DNA of 5,419 nucleotides from Anaerolineae bacterium (GCA_021107605.1 JAIOSN010000034.1:1-5419), one strand, 5' to 3'. Shown: positions 1 to 5,229, numbered from the stretch's first letter. The notes: generated from the letters alone by a model not told the origin. Program-made: numbers and translations.

Positions 1-157
1 GGAGAGTAGCCATTGGAGTGCTGGTGGGCAGCGGCGATATGGTAGGCTCTGAGGAGAGCGGAGCAGTGGTGGGGAGAGCAGGTTGGCATCCCACCAGTAA
101 AATCGCCAATATAGTCCAACTAAACCACCTGGCTGTCTCTAATTTGATATGTTTCAT
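1..157 (-). CDS. Lipoprotein, N-terminal part only (runs off the left edge)
   Basis: This reading frame starts at the ATG whose first base is 157 and stays open to the window edge, giving 52 complete codons. The protein begins MKHIKLETARW, followed by a hydrophobic stretch (about residues 12-23) and a lipobox L21-V22-G23-C24. This is a textbook type II (lipoprotein) signal peptide, with C24 the predicted lipidated cysteine. After the cysteine comes a Pro/Thr/Ser-rich segment (residues 26-51, including PTTAPLSS and SPLPTSTP), the flexible tether usual before an extracytoplasmic domain. A GAGGAG ribosome binding site lies 6 bases upstream of the ATG. The functional domain is outside the window, so the role is unknown; a solute-binding protein or a surface enzyme are both possible. 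It lies 125 bases downstream of the glycoside hydrolase gene on the same strand. The opposite strand is also open here but has no comparable signals. Confidence 0.8.
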   Translation of the reverse strand, partial: MKHIKLETARWFSWTILAILLVGCQPALPTTAPLSSEPTISPLPTSTPMATL

Positions 158-163
158 GTTAGG

Positions 164-169
164 CTCCTC
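164..169 (-). promoter_or_regulatory. Shine-Dalgarno site of the lipoprotein gene
   Basis: The minus strand reads GAGGAG with 6 bases to the ATG at 157. This site decides the start and is the main reason to prefer the minus-strand frame over the open plus-strand frame in the same stretch. Confidence 0.75.
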
Positions 170-233
170 ATTTGTAGCTACTCAGACGGCCCCCGGTAGA
201 ACGTGGCCCAATATCCTTTAGGATGCCGATAAA

Positions 234-267
234 CGCTGATTTTCCATTTTATCTGCGAAAATCTGCG
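234..267. repeat. Imperfect inverted repeat downstream of the hydrolase gene
   Basis: CGC-t-GATTTTC (234-244) faces GAAAATC-t-GCG (257-267) across a 12-base spacer: 10 pairs and one T/T mismatch. It lies just past the hydrolase stop codon and could form a hairpin in transcripts of either strand. No T-run follows it on the minus strand, so it is not a standard intrinsic terminator. It overlaps the tandem repeat at 251-280. Confidence 0.45.
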
Positions 268-280
268 CGAATCTGCGTCC
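251..280. repeat. Three tandem 10-bp units beginning ATCTGCG
   Basis: ATCTGCGAAA, ATCTGCGCGA and ATCTGCGTCC lie head to tail and end two bases before the hydrolase stop codon (283-285 on the plus strand). The first seven bases of each unit are identical and the last three vary. From memory, ATCTGCG-type intergenic repeats are common in several bacterial phyla, including Chloroflexota. No coding role is visible. Confidence 0.7.
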
Positions 281-282
281 GC

Positions 283-1419
283 TCATCTATCTACTCGTAA
301 TTCGCTCTGCGCCAGTTCGTAGATGGGACGCGGGCGAAAATCAGGCGTGACAAATGAGAAGTAATCTTGGTAGTTGTGCGCGGAGGCGGGCGTGCGGAAG
401 ACCCAACTGGCGACCAACGGCGACCAGGGCCATTCATCGGCGGCCCACTGGTACGCGGAGAGGGTGTATTGGATGCGTTGTGACGGTGTGACGGCCCAGG
501 CCCAACGCGGATGATCGTTCCAACCGGATTCGGTCACGTAAATATCTTTGGCGCCATCGCCCTGCGCCACCATGATCTCACGGAGCAGCTCCACACGCCG
601 GAAGTTCAGCAGTTCGGGGGCGGGGGGCATTTCTGGCGGAAAGACCAACCCGTAAGCGTGCGCCGCCAGCGCGTCAAAGTGCGCCGCCGCGCCGGCCTGA
701 TACATCTTCTCCAGATAGAGCAAGTCGTTAAGCCCGGCATGTCCGCCTTCTGGTTCCAACGTCGGGGCTAACGCCCCGCCCAAGATGATGACCTCGCTGT
801 TGGCCGCGTGTGCGGCGGGATAGACAGCCGCCAATAATTCAGCGTACCCGGCGGGATCAACTGGCCGGTATCCCCATTCGAAGCTCAAATTTGGCTCGTT
901 CCAGATGATGAGGTGCGTCACTTCTCCCCGGTAACGGGCTGCGAACTCCGCCACAAACTCCGCAAAATCGGCGTAATGCTCGGCTTCTAAGTGAGTATCG
1001 GTGGTTTCCTGGCCGGCGGGGTCTGGTCGCGCCCACCTCGGCACCATCCCCAACCGCGCGATGACTTGCACACCCTGGTTCGCCGCGTGCTTGATGATCA
1101 GATCACTATGGCGCCAATCATAGCGATCCTCATCCGATTCGATATAGGTCCACGGGAAATACTCCACGCTCCAGGCGGCCCCCATCTCGCGGACCAGGGC
1201 CAGGGTGCGTTGGATCTTCCACTCCTCCACCTCATCGCTAAGCCGGGTATGCACGCCCACTTTGGGATTGGTGGTCTGCACCTGCTGCGGCGCGTCCAGC
1301 GTGACCAAGATGCCCGGCGGCGAGAGCAGGAATAAGGGCAGGAGGGAGAGGGTCAACCAGGGAAGCAACTCTTTCAGTATCGGGAAGAGCTTACAGATAG
1401 TTTCAACATGTCGAATCAT
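283..1419 (-). CDS. Clan GH-A glycoside hydrolase, membrane-anchored or secreted
   Basis: A 378-residue protein predicted to hydrolyse glycosidic bonds in a polysaccharide or exopolysaccharide outside the cytoplasm; the substrate cannot be read from the sequence. Residues 1-19 carry several positive charges and residues 20-40 are strongly hydrophobic, so it has an uncleaved anchor or a signal peptide. A (beta/alpha)8-barrel follows from about residue 52. The clan GH-A catalytic pair is visible: I171-I-W-N-E-P-N has the acid/base E175 at the end of strand 4, and Y294-V-T-E-S-G-W has the nucleophile E297 at the end of strand 7. H254-A-Y-G fits the strand 6 motif. The length suits a single catalytic domain without a binding module. 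It resembles GH39/GH5-like proteins annotated as cellulase-family hydrolases, but the family is unresolved. The ATG at 1419 has only a weak purine-rich site (GAGA) upstream, and no better start is seen. The lipoprotein gene follows on the same strand. Confidence 0.85.
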   Translation of the reverse strand: MIRHVETICKLFPILKELLPWLTLSLLPLFLLSPPGILVTLDAPQQVQTTNPKVGVHTRLSDEVEEWKIQRTLALVREMGAAWSVEYFPWTYIESDEDRYDWRHSDLIIKHAANQGVQVIARLGMVPRWARPDPAGQETTDTHLEAEHYADFAEFVAEFAARYRGEVTHLIIWNEPNLSFEWGYRPVDPAGYAELLAAVYPAAHAANSEVIILGGALAPTLEPEGGHAGLNDLLYLEKMYQAGAAAHFDALAAHAYGLVFPPEMPPAPELLNFRRVELLREIMVAQGDGAKDIYVTESGWNDHPRWAWAVTPSQRIQYTLSAYQWAADEWPWSPLVASWVFRTPASAHNYQDYFSFVTPDFRPRPIYELAQSELRVDR

Positions 1420-1460
1420 TCGTTCTCTTTTCAGCCCTAATATGCTAAAATTGGGATGCG

Positions 1461-1618
1461 TTTTATTGGTATCTTCTCAATAAGTAGGGGGAACCATAGC
1501 GTTTCTGTTATGTTCACCACGGAGACACAGAGAACACTGAGAAAAAATAAAAAACGCGGCGCCCTCCGGATCTCTGTGGTGAAAACTGCCCCGAAATATT
1601 GAGATGATACTTTTATTG
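1461..1618. mobile_element. Probable MITE (142 bp, 1469-1610) with 8-bp target-site duplication
   Basis: The left end GTATCTTCTCAATA (1469-1482) and the right end TATTGAGATGATAC (1597-1610) are inverted repeats matching at 13 of 14 positions. Allowing three more mismatches, the match reaches a shared GGGG, for 18 of 22. Flush against both outer edges is the perfect direct repeat TTTTATTG (1461-1468 and 1611-1618), as expected of a target-site duplication. The interior has no transposase and no convincing reading frame, so the element would be non-autonomous and mobilised in trans. An 8-bp duplication is compatible with several DDE insertion-sequence families, and I cannot assign one. It sits in the gap between the divergent hydrolase and adenosyltransferase genes, 49 bases upstream of the hydrolase ATG. 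A second inverted repeat is nested inside it. Confidence 0.72.
1513..1583. repeat. Nested inverted repeat, TTCACCACGGAG / CTCTGTGGTGAA
   Basis: TTCACCACGGAG (1513-1524) and CTCTGTGGTGAA (1572-1583) are inverted copies matching at 11 of 12 positions, with 47 bases between them. The interior has an A-rich run (about 1541-1554) and a GC-rich stretch containing GGCGCC. Repeats of the style CACCACGGAGACACAGAG are, from memory, frequent between genes in many environmental bacteria. Here the pair lies entirely within the 142-bp element. Confidence 0.6.
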
Positions 1619-1656
1619 CGGTTGAATTTCTCGTAGCGTGTTCCGTTTGGAGAAAG

Positions 1657-1686
1657 TTTACACGACTCGTCAGTATAGCTTATGTT
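1657..1686 (+). promoter_or_regulatory. Weak candidate promoter for the adenosyltransferase gene
   Basis: TTTACA (1657-1662) matches 5 of 6 bases of the -35 consensus. It is followed after 18 bases by TATGTT (1681-1686), which matches 4 of 6 of the -10 consensus. Transcription would begin near 1693, leaving a leader of about 100 bases that contains the hairpin at 1712-1772. Spacing and -10 match are mediocre and no other signal supports it. Confidence 0.3.
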
Positions 1687-1711
1687 TTAGTGAAGTCAAA
1701 AGATGGCGAGC

Positions 1712-1777
1712 GGTATCTACTTAGCCCTTGGTGCTGCTCTGCGTCCCCACCGAGATAGGTTAAGCAGGTACTTTTTT
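1712..1777 (+). terminator. Leader hairpin plus T-tract: candidate attenuator before the adenosyltransferase gene
   Basis: Bases 1712-1726 pair with 1758-1772 at 14 of 15 positions (three G-U wobbles, one A/C mismatch). After a 3-base bulge (ATA, 1755-1757), 1727-1733 pair with 1748-1754 at all 7 positions (one wobble). The loop is 14 bases (1734-1747). A run of six T (1772-1777) follows at the foot of the stem, and the GGAGG ribosome binding site begins 5 bases later. A hairpin followed by a U-tract is the layout of an intrinsic terminator, and its place in the leader suggests transcription attenuation. The G-U pairs point to an RNA structure rather than a DNA palindrome. I see no cobalamin riboswitch motif or obvious anti-terminator upstream, so the signal it might sense is unknown. 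It could instead end a small leader RNA. Confidence 0.5.
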
Positions 1778-1781
1778 CAAT

Positions 1782-1786
1782 GGAGG
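1782..1786 (+). promoter_or_regulatory. Shine-Dalgarno site that fixes the adenosyltransferase start
   Basis: GGAGG with 6 bases to the ATG at 1793. An in-frame ATG at 1703 also exists but has no such site. Its 30 extra residues have no counterpart in the family, whose members begin only a few residues before the TGxGDxGxT motif. Confidence 0.85.
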
Positions 1787-1792
1787 TTAAAG

Positions 1793-2365
1793 ATGACTCA
1801 CATAAAATTCTACACGGGGCAGGGCGATAATGGAGCTACGGAACGTCTGGGTGGGCAGCAGCGCTTATCCAAAAGCGCGGTACTCTTTGAGGCGTTGGGT
1901 GATCTGGATGAGGCGAACGCGGTCCTCGGAGCAGTGCGCGCCCGGTTGGAGAAGGTCGAGCTCCAGGCGACGTTGCTGGCCGCGCAACGGTGTCTCTCCC
2001 GGTTGATGGCGCATCTTTCAGCCGCGCCGAGGTTGCGCGCGCGTTACGGCGGTCTCACGGACGCGGACGTGGAGTGGCTAGAGGCGCAAATCGCGGAGCT
2101 GACGGCGGGCCTCCCCCCGCTCCGGGAGTTCGTCATGCCCGGCGCCACGCAAACCGAAGCGTCCGCTCAAGTGGCTCGCACAGTCATCCGCCGAGCTGAA
2201 CGGCATCTAGTTGCCCTGGCAGAGCTGGAACCGAGCGTAGGGGTAGCTAACTTGGCCTTTCTCAACCGGCTCTCCTCGCTGCTTTTCGTCGTGGCGCTGC
2301 GCGCTAGCCTTGCCCGGCGGTTAAAACCGCGGGCTACCACTACCAAGTCGCCCTGCGGCGACTAG
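1793..2365 (+). CDS. Cob(I)alamin adenosyltransferase, PduO type
   Basis: A 190-residue enzyme of the PduO/MMAB family, which transfers the adenosyl group of ATP to cob(I)alamin to make adenosylcobalamin in the cytoplasm. The family forms trimers of five-helix bundles. The N-terminal ATP loop is Y7-T-G-Q-G-D-N-G-A-T16, followed by the family segment E33-A-L-G-D-L-D-E40. The second conserved block is L107-P-P-L-R-E-F-V-M-P-G117, then A128-R-T-V-I-R-R-A-E-R137, whose R129, R133, R134 and E136 align with human MMAB residues hit by disease mutations (R186, R190, R191, E193). The last block is N158-R-L-S-S-L-L-F165. Deviations: the usual PGG is PGA and NRLSD is NRLSS. The final 17 residues (A174 to D190) are encoded inside a palindromic repeat, so the native C-terminus probably ended near A171-S-L. 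No B12-dependent enzyme or transport gene is in the window to show which pathway it serves. Called from motifs; pduO and mmaB are both used for this family. Confidence 0.88.
   Translation: MTHIKFYTGQGDNGATERLGGQQRLSKSAVLFEALGDLDEANAVLGAVRARLEKVELQATLLAAQRCLSRLMAHLSAAPRLRARYGGLTDADVEWLEAQIAELTAGLPPLREFVMPGATQTEASAQVARTVIRRAERHLVALAELEPSVGVANLAFLNRLSSLLFVVALRASLARRLKPRATTTKSPCGD
2312..2334. repeat. Palindrome inside the 3' end of the adenosyltransferase gene
   Basis: GCCC-g-GCGGTT (2312-2322) faces AACCGC-GGGC (2325-2334) across a 2-base loop: ten pairs and one bulged G. It is the first module of the repeat array that runs to 2491, and it encodes in-frame residues of the adenosyltransferase tail. 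Confidence 0.65.
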
Positions 2366-2395
2366 TCCACGTAGGTGGACTTGGCAACGGTAGCC
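2332..2395. repeat. Branched (cloverleaf-like) palindromic repeat
   Basis: An outer stem GGCTACC (2332-2338) / GGTAGCC (2389-2395) and a short inner stem CCA (2343-2345) / TGG (2382-2384) enclose two adjacent hairpins. The first is AGTCGCC-CTGC-GGCGACT (2346-2363) and the second AGTCCAC-GTAG-GTGGACT (2364-2381); each has a perfect 7-bp stem and a 4-base loop. The adenosyltransferase stop codon TAG (2363-2365) falls at the junction between the two hairpins. The layout suggests a mobile or self-folding intergenic repeat rather than a chance palindrome. No tRNA signatures are present. Confidence 0.7.
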
Positions 2396-2491
2396 GTGAA
2401 TTCCCACGGCCCAGAGCCGTCTGGCAAGGGCATTCGCCAGACACCCGCCCGTGGTCTTTAACCACGGGCACTAGCACGGCGATAAATCGCC
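2393..2491. repeat. Array of four further hairpins between the convergent genes
   Basis: Four perfect stems follow the branched repeat. They are GCCGTG/CACGGC (2393-2398, 2405-2410), GTCTGGC/GCCAGAC (2419-2425, 2436-2442), GCCCGTGGT/ACCACGGGC (2447-2455, 2461-2469) and GGCGAT/ATCGCC (2478-2483, 2486-2491). Nearly every base between 2312 and 2491 lies in or next to a stem. None is followed by a T-run, so they are not typical intrinsic terminators, but they could block readthrough between the converging adenosyltransferase and mutS transcripts or protect 3' ends. The 9-bp hairpin recurs at 5354-5376 on the far side of mutS. Confidence 0.7.
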
Positions 2492-2512
2492 TACTAACAA
2501 CCAGGCCACCCC

Positions 2513-2560
2513 CTCGTTCTTTCGCTTTTTCGCTCACTCGCTTACTCGTTCTCTCGCTCT
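2513..2560. repeat. Six tandem 8-bp units overlapping the mutS stop codon
   Basis: The units are CTCGTTCT, TTCGCTTT, TTCGCTCA, CTCGCTTA, CTCGTTCT and CTCGCTCT, consensus YTCGYTYW. The phase is unbroken over 48 bases, and TCG is invariant at positions 2-4. The last unit covers two bases of the mutS stop codon (TAG on the minus strand, 2559-2561), so the stop lies at the repeat boundary. Slippage here would change the 3' untranslated region but not the protein. Confidence 0.75.
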
Positions 2561-5180
2561 ACTGTGCCTTCTTCTGCAACTCGTAGAGCTTGGTCAGCGC
2601 ATCCAACGGCGTGAGGCTGTTGATTTCCAACTCGCGTAATTCTGCCACTACCGGCGGCTCCTCGTTGATCAGGAGTGGCTGGAAGATTTCCACCTCACTC
2701 TGCTTCATGCCTGGCCGGAACTCGCCGGCCTCTAAATCCGCCAACAAATTCTCCGCCCGGTGGATCACCGGCGCGGGGATACCCGCCAGCCGCGCCACGT
2801 GGATACCATAAGAGCGATCCGCGCCGCCGGGTACCACCTGGTGCAAGAAGACGATATCGTGTCCCTCTTCCACCACGTTCAAGCTAAAGTTCGCTATCTG
2901 CGGCAAATACTGCTCCATCTCAACCAGCTCATGGTAGTGAGTGGCGAAGAGTGTGCGGGCGCGGCGCTCCGGGTGATTGTGCAGATATTCGATCACGGCC
3001 CAAGCAATCGCCATGCCGTCGTAAGTGCTGGTGCCCCGTCCCACCTCATCCAAAATCAGCAAACTCTGCGGGGTGGCGTGATTGAGGATGTTGGCCGTCT
3101 CCACCATCTCCACCATAAAAGTCGATTGCCCCGCCGCCAACTCGTCTAGGGCCCCGATCCGGGTGAAGATACGATCCACTACCCCGATCTGCGCCTCATC
3201 TGCCGGGACAAAGGAGCCGATCTGCGCCAGCAAGACGATCAAGGCGTTCTGTCTAAGGAACATTGATTTCCCGGCCATGTTCGGGCCGGTGATGATATGA
3301 ATACGACTTTCGGCCCCCATCACCAATTCATTGGCCGTGAATGGCTCGCGCTGCGTGCGTTCCACTACTGGATGGCGTCCTCCTTTGATCCGCAAGATAG
3401 GCTGCTCGGCAAAGGTGGGACGCAAGTAGCGATTCCGCAATGCTACTTCAGCCAGTGAGGAAGCCACGTCCAAAGGCGCCAGAGCGTGCGCTGTTTGTAG
3501 CAGCGCGGGAGCGTGCGTGGCAACTTGGGCGCAGACCTCATGGAAGAGCCTGGTTTCCAGCTCAGAGATGCGCTCCTCAGCGGTGAAGACCAGGCTCTCA
3601 TACTCTTTGAGCTCCGGGGTGATATACCGCTCGGAATTTACCAGCGTCTGTTTGCGGATGTAATTAGCCGGTACCAGAGCTAAATTTGCCTTAGTAACTT
3701 CGATGTAATAGCCGTAGATTTTGTTGGAACCTACTTTGAGGCTCTTGATGTTGGTGCGTTGGCGTTCCGTAGATTGCAGAGAGTTGATCCAATCACGGGC
3801 ATCCTGACTGGCGTTCACAATATCATCCAGATCTGCGGAGAAGCCGGGGCGGATCAACCCCCCACGGCTCAGTTGCGTGGGTGGTTCGTTGACGATGGCC
3901 TGCGCAAGCAGCTCGGCCACCTCGACTTGCGGATCCAGGCCGGTTAGCAACCGAGCTAAGCCGGGGGTGTCAGCAGCGATATTCCCTTGCAAGCGTTCGC
4001 GGAGCGGGGGGATTGTCTCTAGTGCTCTGCGAATCCCGACCAGATCGCGCGGCGTCGCGCGCCCGGCCAGGACGCGATTCGTCATGCGCTCCAGATCGGA
4101 TACCTTTTTGAGTTCCGCCCGCACCTCGGCGCGTAAGAGGCTCGCGGCCACGAAGCCCTCCACTTGATCCAACCGCGTTTCCAATGCCGGGATTTCAATC
4201 AGCGGATGCGCCAAACGCGCCAAGAGCAACCGTCCTCCCATAGCCGTTACCGTATCATCCAAGACTCCCAGCAGCGAACCGCGTCTTTGCCCGCGCAGGG
4301 TTTTCGTGATCTCCAGATTGCGCCACGTCGCGGCATCAATGACCATAAAATGATCAACTGAGTAGGTCGCCAACCCGGCAATCTGTGGCAAGCTGCCCTG
4401 TTGCGTCTCTTGGAGGTAAGCCAGAAGCGCGCCCGCCGCGCGGATCGCTAACGGTTTGCCATCACAGCCGAACCCCTGCAAGGTCTGGGAGTTAAAATGC
4501 TCCAGAAGCGTCTGGCGTGCGGAGGTCTCCTCAAAACGATAAACCGGCCAGCCGGTGATGGTCGCTTCCCCCTGGCGGCCTAAGACCGCCTCGCGGCGGG
4601 TGTCCGGTTCTCCCTCTCGCCGCTCCTGCCAGGAACCGGCTTGCGGGAGCAGCAGCTCCTGGGGTTGCAAGCGGGCCAGTTCCTGCTCCACCGCACTCAC
4701 AATCTCGTCATCATCCGCCAGCTGCGTGGTGGCGAACTCTCCAGTCGAGATATCAGCGTAAGCCACGCCTGCGCGGTTCCCGTCAATGATCACGGCGGCG
4801 ACGTAATTAGGCCGGCGTTCATCCAACAACTCCGGCTCCAACAACGTGCCGGGCGTGACCACCCGCGCGACGCGGCGTTCCATCGGTCCCCGGCCAGTTG
4901 GTTCGCCCACCTGCTCGGCGATAGAGACCCGGTACCCTTTTTTGATCAGTCGGGCGATATATTTGGAAACCGCGTGATGCGGTACTCCGGCCATCGGGAC
5001 CCGCGTACCTTTCGCCACCGGGCGCGAGGTAAGGACGATATCCAGCTCGCGCGCCACCAGCTCGGCGTCCTCATCAAAGGTCTCGTAGAAATCGCCCAAA
5101 CGGAAAAAGAGGATCGTATCGGGATATTGGGCTTTCAAGCGCAGATATTGTTGGCGTAAGGGGGTAGTTTTCTTATTCAT
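2559..5180 (-). CDS. mutS: DNA mismatch repair protein MutS
   Basis: An 873-residue MutS1, close to the 853 of E. coli. It binds mismatches and small loops as a dimer and uses ATP to recruit MutL. Domains in order: mismatch-binding domain with G29-D-F-Y-E-T-F35, where F31 and E33 are the Phe-x-Glu wedge; connector (about 115-240); lever and clamp (about 250-590); ATPase. The ATPase has Walker A G632-P-N-M-A-G-K-S639, S686-T-F-M, Walker B L-L-I-L-D711-E712, the signature G-R-G-T-S-T-Y-D-G, and the switch histidine H748 in FATHY. The C-terminal dimerisation helices include LTPLDALTKLYEL, usual for the family. The frame opens to a TTG at 5225, but a promoter lies between 5188 and 5216, and the ATG at 5180 gives the usual distance to QQYLRLKAQYPD, so that start was chosen. 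No Shine-Dalgarno site precedes it. One oddity is a Met directly after Walker A GKS, where Thr is usual. No mutL is in the window. Confidence 0.97.
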   Translation of the reverse strand: MNKKTTPLRQQYLRLKAQYPDTILFFRLGDFYETFDEDAELVARELDIVLTSRPVAKGTRVPMAGVPHHAVSKYIARLIKKGYRVSIAEQVGEPTGRGPMERRVARVVTPGTLLEPELLDERRPNYVAAVIIDGNRAGVAYADISTGEFATTQLADDDEIVSAVEQELARLQPQELLLPQAGSWQERREGEPDTRREAVLGRQGEATITGWPVYRFEETSARQTLLEHFNSQTLQGFGCDGKPLAIRAAGALLAYLQETQQGSLPQIAGLATYSVDHFMVIDAATWRNLEITKTLRGQRRGSLLGVLDDTVTAMGGRLLLARLAHPLIEIPALETRLDQVEGFVAASLLRAEVRAELKKVSDLERMTNRVLAGRATPRDLVGIRRALETIPPLRERLQGNIAADTPGLARLLTGLDPQVEVAELLAQAIVNEPPTQLSRGGLIRPGFSADLDDIVNASQDARDWINSLQSTERQRTNIKSLKVGSNKIYGYYIEVTKANLALVPANYIRKQTLVNSERYITPELKEYESLVFTAEERISELETRLFHEVCAQVATHAPALLQTAHALAPLDVASSLAEVALRNRYLRPTFAEQPILRIKGGRHPVVERTQREPFTANELVMGAESRIHIITGPNMAGKSMFLRQNALIVLLAQIGSFVPADEAQIGVVDRIFTRIGALDELAAGQSTFMVEMVETANILNHATPQSLLILDEVGRGTSTYDGMAIAWAVIEYLHNHPERRARTLFATHYHELVEMEQYLPQIANFSLNVVEEGHDIVFLHQVVPGGADRSYGIHVARLAGIPAPVIHRAENLLADLEAGEFRPGMKQSEVEIFQPLLINEEPPVVAELRELEINSLTPLDALTKLYELQKKAQ

Positions 5181-5187
5181 AGGGGAA

Positions 5188-5216
5188 ATTATACCTGCGT
5201 GGGGATGATAGGACAA
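5188..5216 (-). promoter_or_regulatory. Sigma70-type promoter of mutS, probably giving a leaderless mRNA
   Basis: On the minus strand, TTGTCC (5216-5211, 4 of 6 to the -35 consensus) is followed after exactly 17 bases by a perfect TATAAT (5193-5188). Only 7 bases separate the -10 box from the mutS ATG at 5180, so transcription should begin at or within a base or two of the start codon. The bases before the ATG (TTTCCCCT) contain no Shine-Dalgarno sequence, which agrees with leaderless translation. Confidence 0.65.
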
Positions 5217-5229
5217 ATGGCGCAAGCAA

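Noticed and set aside
18..221. 67-codon plus-strand open frame starting with GTG
   Set aside because: It has no good Shine-Dalgarno site and no recognisable features. The opposite strand has a lipoprotein signal peptide with a strong ribosome binding site over the same bases, so this frame is its shadow.
213..224. Small palindrome ATCCT-TT-AGGAT as a terminator or operator
   Set aside because: Only five base pairs, with no T-run and no repeat elsewhere; it may well be chance.
511..1335. Plus-strand open frames across the glycoside hydrolase gene
   Set aside because: These are antisense shadows of a protein with clear catalytic motifs; none shows a domain or ribosome binding site.
1703..1792. 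Earlier in-frame ATG adding 30 residues to the adenosyltransferase
   Set aside because: It has no Shine-Dalgarno site, the extra residues do not fit the family N-terminus, and the stretch forms the leader hairpin and contains the GGAGG of the ATG at 1793.
1600..1792. Cobalamin riboswitch upstream of the adenosyltransferase
   Set aside because: The leader is short and I could not find B12-box-like conserved segments; only the terminator-like hairpin is supported.
2312..2491. CRISPR array or RNA gene in the palindromic block
   Set aside because: The stems differ from one another and are not regularly spaced identical repeats with unique spacers. No tRNA features (anticodon arm, T-loop GGTTCRA) are present.
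2340..2537. 65-codon minus-strand open frame between the convergent genes
   Set aside because: It lies almost wholly in palindromic and tandem repeats, and its translation looks like repeat-derived basic sequence.
2590..5159. Many plus-strand open frames across mutS
   Set aside because: These are antisense shadows in GC-rich DNA; the minus-strand frame is an intact MutS over the whole span.
5181..5225. Longer mutS start (TTG at 5225) adding 15 residues
   Set aside because: It starts upstream of the TTGTCC-17-TATAAT promoter, has no ribosome binding site, and adds residues with no counterpart in MutS.
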